DNA of 64,000 nucleotides from Candidatus Hydrogenedentota bacterium (GTDB lineage: Bacteria > Hydrogenedentota > Hydrogenedentia > Hydrogenedentales > JAJRTN01). Shown here piece by piece: positions 54,004 to 62,289 of the stretch (its first letter is position 1; every line of letters begins with the position of its first letter). The DNA lies in contig JAJRTN010000005.1 in NCBI GenBank assembly GCA_024278275.1, forward strand, positions 1 to 64,000, written 5' to 3'. The notes beneath the pieces were generated by a model. It was not told where the DNA came from and did not search any database. It saw only the letters and a program-made list of their open reading frames with translations. Made by a program: the position numbers and the translations under genes.

Positions 54004-55956
54004 ATGCAACAATATGTGGTGGTGGCCTTTCGAGATGGCGAGCCGGACCGGCAGTGCGTCCTGAAAGAAGCGGGGTGTGTCGTGGGGCGCATTCCAGAAG
54101 CCGACCTGGTGTTGTCCGACACCACCATTTCCCGGCAGCATGCCGTGCTGCGTATAGCCAACGGGCGAGTCCGCATTCAGGATCTGAGTTCCACGAACGG
54201 TGTTTTTGTCAACGGGGAGCAGGTGCAACAGTCCGTGGTGCATGAAGGGGACTTCATGTCGGTAGGCGCTTACACCGTGGTTATCCGCTCCCTGGAAGAG
54301 ACCGATCAGGAGGCCCAGCCGCGGGGGAAAACTTTCTGTATCGGGTACGACGCCGCCCGCCGGCTCCACGAGGAGTCACTGGAGAAGCAGGGTTCGAAAC
54401 AATCCGTCGCCCTCTACAAAGCGGCCTTGTTGCTTGGACAACGGCTTCCCCGGGCGGACTTCCTGCGTGAGGTGCTTGGCCTTGTTTCCCACGCCTTGCC
54501 GGCAAGAAATGGCTCCGTGGTGCTTTGCACGGAAGATCTCTCCAGACAAGAGGTTGCGGGTTCTTTCTCGCTGGATCAATCCTCCAATTCCCTGCCGCCG
54601 AGCCGCACCCTGGTGGACTACGTGCTGCGCACGCGAACGGCCATGCTCACCGAGGACGCCCAGACCGACCCGCGTTTTTCCAGCGCCGAGACCGTGATTC
54701 GCCGCCGTATTGGTGCCGCCATGTGTGTTCCCCTTTGCGGTTCGCGCCAATCGGCGGGTGCCTTCTACGTGGATGCGGGCAAGGAGAAAGGGCGTTTCTC
54801 GAAGCAGGATTTGGGCTTTCTCACGGCCATCGCCCATGTGCTGGGCGTGGCGGTGGAGAACCAGCTTCTCGATGAGCGCAATGCCAAGCAGCAGCAACTG
54901 GTCGAGTTGGGGCGGGCGGTGGCCGAGATCAGCCACGATATGCGGGGTATTTTCACGGCCATCCTGGGGGGCGTGGATTTACTCGGAAATTCATTGCGCG
55001 ATGGGGATCAAAAACGCGCTATCCGTTCCTACGAGATGGTGCGTGCCGGTGCCGAGCAGGCGGAACGCTACATGGCGGACCTGTTGCTCTTTGTAAAGAA
55101 GACCGAACTCCAGCGAACCCCAACCCACATCAATGGCTTGATTCGTGACGTGCTGGAGTTGACCCGTCCCCTGGCACGCCAGCGGGGCGTGGAACTCGCC
55201 TTCCGAGGCGGGGGGTTCGAGCGGGCCAACCTGGACGGCCAACAGGTCCATCGCGCCCTCGGTAACATCATAAAGAATGCCGTCGAGGCCTGCCCCGAAG
55301 GAAGTGGCAAGGTAACGGTCTCCGTCAGCCGACAGGGTACCACCCTCGTGATCCAGGTGCGTGACACGGGGTGTGGCATTGCCGCCGAGGATCTTCCCCG
55401 TTTGGCGGCCCCCTTTTTCAGCGAAAAAGGAAGCGCCGGTACCGGGCTGGGGCTCGCCATCAGCTACCGAATTGTTGAACAACACGGCGGAAGGATAGTG
55501 GTTGACAGTCGTGTGGGCGAGGGGACGGTGTTTACCGTGTTTTTCCCCGAGGTTGCCGACGGTCTCGATTCGACGGGCCTTGTCTCCACACCGGTCCCTT
55601 CAAGCACCGTGGGGTTCAAACGGTGTCCCGGATGCAGCACGGCCTGGGCTACCCAGGATGACTTTCTGTCGGACCCGGCCGTCGTGGTTTCGGGCTACCA
55701 GGTTTTTCCAGATGATCTGGCGAAGGGACTCTTCCTCTTTGATCACACGTGCGGAACCACACTGGCCGTGCCCGCCGGGGATTTCAGGCATCTCTACGAC
55801 GGCCCCATCTACAAGCAATGCCTCGCCGGCACGGAAAACTGCCCCCGCTATTGCGAACAGATGGACGAGTTTCGGCCCTGCACCGAAAAATGTGAACGTG
55901 CCCACATCCGCGAAGCGCTTCAGATCGTGCGCAATTGGCCCAAACAGAAACAGTAA
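54004..55956 (+). CDS. FHA-GAF histidine kinase with Cys-rich C-terminal domain
   Basis: 650 residues. FHA domain at 1-95 (GR at 28-29, ISRQHAVLRIANG, SSTNGVFVNG), which binds phosphothreonine. GAF-like at ~145-290 (TEDAQTDPRF, GAAMCVPL). Kinase from ~296: the H-box AEISHDMRGIFTAILGG with His311, N-box NIIKNAVEACPEG, DTGCGIA and GTGLGLAISYRI. The last ~110 residues hold about nine Cys (RCPGCSTAW, HTCGTT, QCLAGTENCPRYC, PCTEKCERAH) and probably bind metal. No transmembrane helix, so it is a cytoplasmic sensor linking Ser/Thr phosphorylation to a two-component relay. No receiver gene is adjacent. Confidence 0.88.
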   Translation: MQQYVVVAFRDGEPDRQCVLKEAGCVVGRIPEADLVLSDTTISRQHAVLRIANGRVRIQDLSSTNGVFVNGEQVQQSVVHEGDFMSVGAYTVVIRSLEETDQEAQPRGKTFCIGYDAARRLHEESLEKQGSKQSVALYKAALLLGQRLPRADFLREVLGLVSHALPARNGSVVLCTEDLSRQEVAGSFSLDQSSNSLPPSRTLVDYVLRTRTAMLTEDAQTDPRFSSAETVIRRRIGAAMCVPLCGSRQSAGAFYVDAGKEKGRFSKQDLGFLTAIAHVLGVAVENQLLDERNAKQQQLVELGRAVAEISHDMRGIFTAILGGVDLLGNSLRDGDQKRAIRSYEMVRAGAEQAERYMADLLLFVKKTELQRTPTHINGLIRDVLELTRPLARQRGVELAFRGGGFERANLDGQQVHRALGNIIKNAVEACPEGSGKVTVSVSRQGTTLVIQVRDTGCGIAAEDLPRLAAPFFSEKGSAGTGLGLAISYRIVEQHGGRIVVDSRVGEGTVFTVFFPEVADGLDSTGLVSTPVPSSTVGFKRCPGCSTAWATQDDFLSDPAVVVSGYQVFPDDLAKGLFLFDHTCGTTLAVPAGDFRHLYDGPIYKQCLAGTENCPRYCEQMDEFRPCTEKCERAHIREALQIVRNWPKQKQ

Positions 55957-56024
55957 CCATATTAGGTCTTTATCCGCGAAGTTCTGTACAAATGGTTACG
56001 AAAAGTGTCTTTGCCTCACCTTTC
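55957..56024. other. start of a 315-bp convergent gap
   Basis: The gap between the FHA kinase and the DUF4832 gene runs to 56271 and contains repeat R3 at 56025-56103. No reading frame or U-tailed hairpin was recognised in the remaining sequence. Confidence 0.4.
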
Positions 56025-56103
56025 CGTCACTCCCGCGAAAGGCCAAGGGGTTGCCCCACTTTCGCGGGGATGACGAAAATGTAGAAGCGGCTTCCAGCCG
56101 CTT
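56025..56103. repeat. hairpin repeat R3 (long copy)
   Basis: CGTCACTCCCGCGAAAG (56025-56041) pairs with CTTTCGCGGGGATGACG (56059-56075) with two mismatches. A second stem AAGCGGCT-TCC-AGCCGCTT follows at 56085-56103. It matches the elements at 44771-44850 and, in part, 28235-28262. Confidence 0.75.
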
Positions 56104-56271
56104 TGAGCCTAAAAAGGGTCCACCGCCCGGCCGGGTACGGGAATGCACCGGGGCAGCCTTCAGAAATGACAAGGGGGATAAAGTGTGCCATGCAGACCGG
56201 TTAATCCCGCGTTACATGCGTCACCCCAGGGGGAAACGGGTTCGGGCGGTGTTTTATCCGAATGAACCAGC

Positions 56272-57828
56272 TTATTGGTCATTTTTCGGAGTTTTGCGCG
56301 AATGCCTCTCTGGGGCGCAGCGGCCAAGCAGAGGCCGAAAGCGACTGGAGTTTAACAGAAGCAGTACGCCGGCAAGCACTGCCATAACACCACCAGGAAT
56401 GGGGCGTTCCCCGTTGGCGAAAGGGGCACACCCAACGCCTTCTCCTTCTCCTTCTCCTCCTCCCTCGCCTTCGCCGCCATCGGCCGCGATCACCATGGTT
56501 CCCAACGTGAGCGTGTCCGCCTCCTGGGTTGCGTTGGCGAAGCGGAGGGGCATGCCCCCGGCCATGGGATTCACCACCCGGAGCCGGACGCGGTAGGTGC
56601 CCGCCGGAACGGTCAAGGTGTCGGCGTGATACCAGAATTCGTGGGCTTCCTCGCCCGGCAAGACGGTACTCAACCGCCAGTCCGTGTTGAAAACCTGCTC
56701 GTCTTGCCCCACCAGGAGCAGTTGGACGGGCCAGTCATAATAGAAGGGCGCGACGCCCCGGTTTTCCATGCGCACCCCCACGTGGAAACCACCATCCCTG
56801 GTGGTGTCGTCCAGGTTGACCGCGGTGACGGTGAGTTCGTAACCCATTTGTCTCGCGGCGGCTTCCGCCCGGTCGAGCTTCGCGGCGCTCCAGGTATTCC
56901 CCTCGAAAACGAGGTGGTTAAGCAACCAGGATACATGCGTCGTGGCCACCGCCGTCCCGTAGTCTTCCGGCGCGCCGGAGGGAAGATCGAAGAGGACCTC
57001 CTGGTAGTCCGGTTGCACCTCACCGCCCACGGGTTGCGTGCGCCACCAGCCGCCCAGCCCGGCGGACAGCATGTGCTGCCAGAACTGGTCCTCCTCGAAT
57101 CCCGTCTCGTCAATCGAGTTGTTGGTGAAATCGTCGTCGTGATAGCCCATGCCCCGGCCCTGGAAGTCCGGTAGGGAATCCTGTCCCAACATATCCTGCG
57201 ACACCAGGAAGCGGGTGGTATTGAAAGCATCGTCATAGGCCGTCAGCACCCGGTTCTGCGTCGCCACGCTCGCGAAAAGATCCTGCCGGGGATAGGTGTG
57301 CCATTCTCCCCAGTGTCCCAGCAGCCCTATCTCGATAAAGGCGATACGGGGGTCGCCATCGCAGGCCGCGCCAAAGGCCGCGATGAACGACTCCAGGGCG
57401 ACCACCAGGTTCTCGTCTTCGTAGTCGGGGCTGACCCCGCCGCCATAGCTGCTGTAGTGCGTGGTCTCCAGCCCGCCGTCGAGGAGGAAGCGGGGAATGG
57501 CGGAACGTTCGCCCGGATAATCCAGGAAGACGCGGATAATCACCTGGTGGCCCCGTGACGCCACCTCGGACAACAGCGGTTCAAGGCCCGTGTTGAAGGT
57601 GAAGCTGTCGGGACCGTCCATCAGGTCGTCCAACCCGATATAGTCGAACTCCATGCTGTGGGGGAAATCATATTCACCGGGATAGGGGACGAAGCCCTTC
57701 AATGGGTTGTCGGCGGGCGCCGCGTCCGCGTCGTAGGCGAGGGCCGTCCACTCGGCCCCCTGCGCACAGGCCCCGCAGAGTAACGCCAACGCCAACAGCC
57801 CGCATCCAAGACGCGCGGTTCGTTCCAT
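56272..57828 (-). CDS. surface-anchored DUF4832-type protein with Gly-Glu linker
   Basis: 518 residues from ATG 57828 (GGGAGACG upstream). Signal peptide (LGCGLLALALLCGACAQG), then ADNPLKGFVPYPGEYDFPHS, the typical opening of DUF4832/DUF4874 glycosidase-like barrels, with HQVIIRVFLDYPG and LLGHWGEWHTYP. A beta-rich domain follows (about 340-450). Then comes a low-complexity GGEGEGGGEGEGEGVG linker, a hydrophobic segment (GGVMAVLAGVLLLLNSS) and a basic tail, which together look like a C-terminal sorting or anchoring signal. Likely polysaccharide-related at the cell surface; substrate unknown. It lies 76 bp after the MFS-HEAT gene start-side neighbour on the same strand. Confidence 0.75.
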   Translation of the reverse strand: MERTARLGCGLLALALLCGACAQGAEWTALAYDADAAPADNPLKGFVPYPGEYDFPHSMEFDYIGLDDLMDGPDSFTFNTGLEPLLSEVASRGHQVIIRVFLDYPGERSAIPRFLLDGGLETTHYSSYGGGVSPDYEDENLVVALESFIAAFGAACDGDPRIAFIEIGLLGHWGEWHTYPRQDLFASVATQNRVLTAYDDAFNTTRFLVSQDMLGQDSLPDFQGRGMGYHDDDFTNNSIDETGFEEDQFWQHMLSAGLGGWWRTQPVGGEVQPDYQEVLFDLPSGAPEDYGTAVATTHVSWLLNHLVFEGNTWSAAKLDRAEAAARQMGYELTVTAVNLDDTTRDGGFHVGVRMENRGVAPFYYDWPVQLLLVGQDEQVFNTDWRLSTVLPGEEAHEFWYHADTLTVPAGTYRVRLRVVNPMAGGMPLRFANATQEADTLTLGTMVIAADGGEGEGGGEGEGEGVGCAPFANGERPIPGGVMAVLAGVLLLLNSSRFRPLLGRCAPERHSRKTPKNDQ

Positions 57829-57904
57829 GGTCGTCTCCCGTTTCCGGTTACTCACGTTCGTTTCCTCCATCCTGCCGGTGTTTCCCCGGAATGTCATTCG
57901 CGCG

Positions 57905-59782
57905 CTACCGAATCGGGGAGGGGCCGGGGGGACGGCGGGCGTTCAGCAGGTCCAGCACCTCGCTCAGTTCCTCGGTCTGGCTCATGCGTCCCAGGGCGGC
58001 AGCGATATGGAGGCGAAGCTTCTCGTCCTCCACGTCATGGAAGAGACCGATGAGGGGCAGGTAGGCGGCGTCATGATTGAGCCGGGCCAGGGCGTCGATG
58101 GTTTCGCCCAGGGCTTTCGAGTCCCGATGGCGGAGGTTTTCGAGCAGCGCCTTGAGTGAATCCATGCCGCCGATTCTTCCCAGCGCCCGGGCCGCCCGGC
58201 GCTGTATGCCCGAGGCGGGGTCGAAGAGGGCCCGCGAAAGGGGTTCAACGGCCTCGGAAACGCCAATCTCGCCCAAGGCGTTCGCCGCCGCCTTGCGAAC
58301 GTCTTTCTCTTCATCACGCAGCGCGCTGATTAATTCACCCATGGCCAGGGGATGGCGAATCGCGGCAAGTTGCTCCGCCGCCGCCATGCGTTGAGCGGGG
58401 GTCCGTGATTCACTCAGTCGATAGACAAGCCGGACGGTGCGCAGGGTGCCTCTTGTCCAAAGTTGCCGAATCACCTCGCCCATGGAGAGGCCGCCGGGCT
58501 CCTCCATGCGGGAGACCATGTAAAAAGCGCCGAAGCGGATAAACGCGCTCAGGGCGAAGGCGGCGTGGAACCCGGTGAGCGTGAAGATCCCCCGGCTATA
58601 GTGCATTCGGGGCGCCAGGAAATCGACCAGGTGACCGGAGAAGATGGCGCCCAGGGTGGCCATGATGCCGACGGACAGGAAACTGCTGGCCGCGATATAC
58701 ATGCCGCGGTTGTGGCGCGGTGTCGATTTGAGGAGAACCCCTTGCGTTGCCAGCATCATCCCGGCATTCAGAGCGCCGTCGTAGAACATGAACAGAGTGA
58801 GGAAAGGCACGGCGATCCAAGGTTCATGGGGCACCACGAAAAACGCGAGGGGCGGCACGATTTTTCCCAGGGTAAGAAACTGCAATGACGGGCGGAAGCC
58901 GTAGGTGTCGCAGACCAGTCCCCAGAAACGCGAGGTCAGGGTTACGCCCAGGGCGGAAGCAATGCCCATGAGTTGCACCGTCAGCACGCGCAGGCCGAGT
59001 TCATCAATCATATAAAGCCCGAAGAAGGGGGCGGCAACGCTCACCGCCAGGGTCCAGTAGGCGCGGTAGAAGAGGAAAGGACGAAACGCCTTGTCCCGAA
59101 GGGGTTGCAGCAGGACATCACGAAGTCTTATGTTCTCGACGCGGGCGTGGTCGGGCTCGGGCACGCCCGTGAAAAGCAGGATGTCCGTAACCCCCAGCAC
59201 CACCCCCACCCCGGCGATGATGGAAAATCCTTCGAGAATGAGCCCCCGGGTTTCGAAATAGTTGAAGCCGAAGCCGATGGCCGCCATGACGAACATGTTG
59301 GCGATGGTGATGAAACGCTGCCGCGTGGCCCAGTGCCGGTTGAGCGATTCCCGCGGCAGGAGGTCCGCCATCCACGACATGAACATGGGGCCGGACGTTT
59401 GAGCCAGCATGTCGTGGAAGAAGAGGACCAGGATAATCCAGAACATGCGGAACGACGGGTCCATGACCACCATGGGAACCACCAGTACCCCAAGAAAGAG
59501 AAGCCGGTGCGCAATGACCATGGCCATCCAGAGGGATTTACGGTGGCGGATCCGGTTGCCGATCACCCCCCCCGCGATTTGGAACACGATGGCAAAGGAA
59601 GCCAGCCCCGAGATCAGGCCGAAGTCGGCCGCGGTGGCATCCAGCTCCGTGAGGAACTTCACGCGGGGTATGCCGTTCACGCAGATGGTGTAATACGTGC
59701 TGCCAAGCACACCGGCCCATGTCACCAGCCGCCAGGCACGGTGCAGTTCACCCTTGGTCAATTGCTTGGTGGGGTCGCGCAT
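57905..59782 (-). CDS. MFS transporter fused to HEAT-repeat domain
   Basis: 625 residues. Residues ~15-440 form about 12 membrane helices of the major facilitator type (LVTWAGVLGSTYYTICVNG; VFQIAGGVIGNRIRHRKSLW is the loop 2-3 motif, G..GNR.RHRK). Residues ~460-610 are HEAT/PBS-lyase-type repeats (HPLAMGELISALRDEEKDVR, KAAANALGEIGVSEAVEPL, QRRAARALGRIGGMDSL). Transport substrate unknown; the cytoplasmic HEAT part may bind a partner that gates or locates the transporter. Fusion of these two modules is uncommon. Same strand as its neighbours at 56272 and 59966. Confidence 0.88.
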   Translation of the reverse strand: MRDPTKQLTKGELHRAWRLVTWAGVLGSTYYTICVNGIPRVKFLTELDATAADFGLISGLASFAIVFQIAGGVIGNRIRHRKSLWMAMVIAHRLLFLGVLVVPMVVMDPSFRMFWIILVLFFHDMLAQTSGPMFMSWMADLLPRESLNRHWATRQRFITIANMFVMAAIGFGFNYFETRGLILEGFSIIAGVGVVLGVTDILLFTGVPEPDHARVENIRLRDVLLQPLRDKAFRPFLFYRAYWTLAVSVAAPFFGLYMIDELGLRVLTVQLMGIASALGVTLTSRFWGLVCDTYGFRPSLQFLTLGKIVPPLAFFVVPHEPWIAVPFLTLFMFYDGALNAGMMLATQGVLLKSTPRHNRGMYIAASSFLSVGIMATLGAIFSGHLVDFLAPRMHYSRGIFTLTGFHAAFALSAFIRFGAFYMVSRMEEPGGLSMGEVIRQLWTRGTLRTVRLVYRLSESRTPAQRMAAAEQLAAIRHPLAMGELISALRDEEKDVRKAAANALGEIGVSEAVEPLSRALFDPASGIQRRAARALGRIGGMDSLKALLENLRHRDSKALGETIDALARLNHDAAYLPLIGLFHDVEDEKLRLHIAAALGRMSQTEELSEVLDLLNARRPPGPSPIR

Positions 59783-59965
59783 GAGAGAAATCCAGGGGGC
59801 CTGTTATAGCACACCGTTCAAGGGCGGCGAAAGCGTCATCCCCGCGAGGCGCAACCTGGGTATTATTGTCCGAGCAGATTGCCGCGTCACTTCGTATTGC
59901 CAATGCCCCAAGAGGTCCCTCGCGGGCATCCGTCCCCCGGTGAGCCTCTTTCACGGGGTCCTTCC

Positions 59966-62095
59966 TTACGGCAACCGCCCCAGTCCTTCCCAGCGCACCG
60001 TCCACGTCCCGTCCTGTGGAAATCCGGGCGCGCTGATCGACGGTGCGCCATCCCACCCGGCGGCCATCATCGCCACGGCTGTCAGCAAAGCGCCATTTCC
60101 GGGGAGATAGAGGGGGAGGCCGTCGTGCTGGTAGTTGTGACCGTTCTTGAGATAGGTGTTCTTCTGAACATCCATCATCAACGCGTCGATGGCCAGGGCC
60201 GGTTCGCCCACGCGGGCGGCGGCCATGGCGATCATGGGGAAGTCCCATCCCCAGGTGGAAGCCCAGTCCCAGGTCTTGAGAACCCGCTTGAGGGTGGCGC
60301 GCATGACCCCCGGGTCAACCTTCGGTCCGGGTATCATGCCGTAGGCCATGAGCATGGCCGGGTGATCCTTGCGTGGGCCGGCCGTGCCGAAGGTATCGGG
60401 CGCCGACTCGGCGTTCACGTAGAGGCCGTCTTTCTCCGGCATTGGCGAAATGTGTTGAAGAACACGGTCCCATTGGGCCTCCCGGGGCAGGCCAAGCCGT
60501 TCCCGCCACTGTTGGGCGATTTCCAAGCCGTAGGGCCAGTAGGCCAGCTCGAAGGCCGGGTTCACGGTCTTCTCGGGCGCGAAGCGCTCCTGGGCCGGTA
60601 TGAGGGGCGGCCCTAGCACGTAGCGTCCGGATATTTCGTCCCAGTGGGCGTATGACGCCATGAACGCGGCTGATTCGAAAACGATTTCCCGGTATTTTTC
60701 CAGCGTTTCCCGGTCCGGATGCAGGCGGTAAAGCAGCTCGGCGTAGTAGATGGGATGGGGCTGCTGCCAGATCAGGAAGACGGCAATGCCCGATGGGCCT
60801 TCGCGCCCATCCGGACCGACCATCTTGGGCCAGCGCGCGCCTTTGTAGCCCTGGAACGCGGCGGTCGCCCGGGCCATGGGCAAGATGGACTGGTACCAGG
60901 GCAAACTTTCCTCCAACAGGCCCGGGTGTCCCCACAGGGCGAAATGCACGCCATGCCACCAGTGCATCTCCAAATGGGGCTTTCCGTACCAACTGTTACA
61001 GGTCAGGCCGGTTTCCGGCGTGGGTCGTCCCCCCGCACTGTTGATCCCCACCAGGTATTGTGAAAGTACGATGCGCCGCTCCAATTCCCTCGCCCGGGGA
61101 TCGGTGCTTCCCGACAGGTCGATAACGCCGCCTTCGGTCCAATAGGTACGCCAGTGAGCCGCCGCCGATGCCCGGACCTCTGCCGCCGTGGGCAACGCGC
61201 CGGACAAAGGATTCTTCCCAAAAGCGCACGTGAAGGCGAAATCCCCTTCTCCAGTGGGAGCCAGCACGAAGGTGTGTTTCGCCGTTTCAACAAAGTGGCC
61301 GTCTCCCGTCCAGGCGACACGAACATAGTACGTGTCGGCGTCCAAGACGCGCTTCAGAAGGACATACCGTTTACCCCGATTGACCACGGCCGTTTCATGA
61401 CGATCCGGATGCGTCCAGTCTGCCGCGCTCAGTCCCCAAGCCTGGGAACCGTAGGGAAAGGCGAAACGGACGGCCAACCGGCCGCTTTCCACCAGGGGAC
61501 TCACCACGCGCACGCCAATGGCATCCAGGCTGCCGTGGCAGGCCGTCTCAACGTGAACCGGTTGGCCCTCGATCTCAAAATCGCTGGTGACGCGTCCGGT
61601 CCACAGGTCCAGCGTTTGCGCGGCGTGGGCCACGTCCTCCACCACGACCTCCGAACCATCCTCCCGTTTCAGGATAAAGCCGATACGACCCAAATGGAGC
61701 CGGTGCGGATTGCCGCGAAGCCAATTGGCGGCAGGCGTTCCCGTCACGGATGCATAGCCCACCGGCCGCCCATACGTGTCGTAGTACTTCATGGCGTCTT
61801 CTAGGCGGTAGCCTTCCCTGTTCGGGACCGTGTGCCATCCCCAATAGGACAGTGTGCAAAGTGGTATTCCCCTGGCGTAGCTTTCCGTGAACGTCTGGAG
61901 TCCGGTGATGCCGACCGTGAAAGCCAGTTGCCCGTTTCCCACGGAAAGCGGCGACAGTCGGTCCATGGTACGGATGGTGGGGTTATGGCGTTGCACCAGC
62001 GCCCGGCGATCAATGCCGGAGGATTCCGCGGAGCAAGGGGGGAAAAGCAACAGGGCAGCCAGGAAGAACAGGGAAGCAGGCGGGATGTGATCCAT
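59966..62095 (-). CDS. secreted GH65-like glycoside hydrolase
   Basis: 709 residues. Signal peptide (ASLFFLAALLLFPPCSA). The N-terminal beta-sandwich begins with VQRHNPTIRTMDRLSPLSVG, then NGQLAFTVGITGLQTF, and is followed by a helical barrel (HWWHGVHFALWGHPGLLEES; HPAMLMAYGMIPGPKVD; WDWASTWGWDFPMIAMAAAR). This is the GH65/GH95-like layout. The region where GH65 has GPDEY reads GPPLIPAQE, so the mechanism is uncertain. The ATG at 62095 is nine bases from AAGGA; ATG 62104 directly abuts it. A role in breaking down glycans is inferred, in line with its neighbours. Confidence 0.75.
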   Translation of the reverse strand: MDHIPPASLFFLAALLLFPPCSAESSGIDRRALVQRHNPTIRTMDRLSPLSVGNGQLAFTVGITGLQTFTESYARGIPLCTLSYWGWHTVPNREGYRLEDAMKYYDTYGRPVGYASVTGTPAANWLRGNPHRLHLGRIGFILKREDGSEVVVEDVAHAAQTLDLWTGRVTSDFEIEGQPVHVETACHGSLDAIGVRVVSPLVESGRLAVRFAFPYGSQAWGLSAADWTHPDRHETAVVNRGKRYVLLKRVLDADTYYVRVAWTGDGHFVETAKHTFVLAPTGEGDFAFTCAFGKNPLSGALPTAAEVRASAAAHWRTYWTEGGVIDLSGSTDPRARELERRIVLSQYLVGINSAGGRPTPETGLTCNSWYGKPHLEMHWWHGVHFALWGHPGLLEESLPWYQSILPMARATAAFQGYKGARWPKMVGPDGREGPSGIAVFLIWQQPHPIYYAELLYRLHPDRETLEKYREIVFESAAFMASYAHWDEISGRYVLGPPLIPAQERFAPEKTVNPAFELAYWPYGLEIAQQWRERLGLPREAQWDRVLQHISPMPEKDGLYVNAESAPDTFGTAGPRKDHPAMLMAYGMIPGPKVDPGVMRATLKRVLKTWDWASTWGWDFPMIAMAAARVGEPALAIDALMMDVQKNTYLKNGHNYQHDGLPLYLPGNGALLTAVAMMAAGWDGAPSISAPGFPQDGTWTVRWEGLGRLP

Positions 62096-62289
62096 GGGTA
62101 CCATTCCTTTTTTCGCGGCAGTTCATCTACTGTCACAACAGCGTGTCACAGTTTTCCTGCTTCTTTCAAAGCGACCGCAGCATGCCTTCCGGGGAAGCCG
62201 TTCTGTCCGCACCGTTGCGCCGGGTCTTCAAAGGCAAGTAAGCTGCCTCCCGACAAATGCCGGGTCGAGATCGCCGGCGGCAGGGTGAA

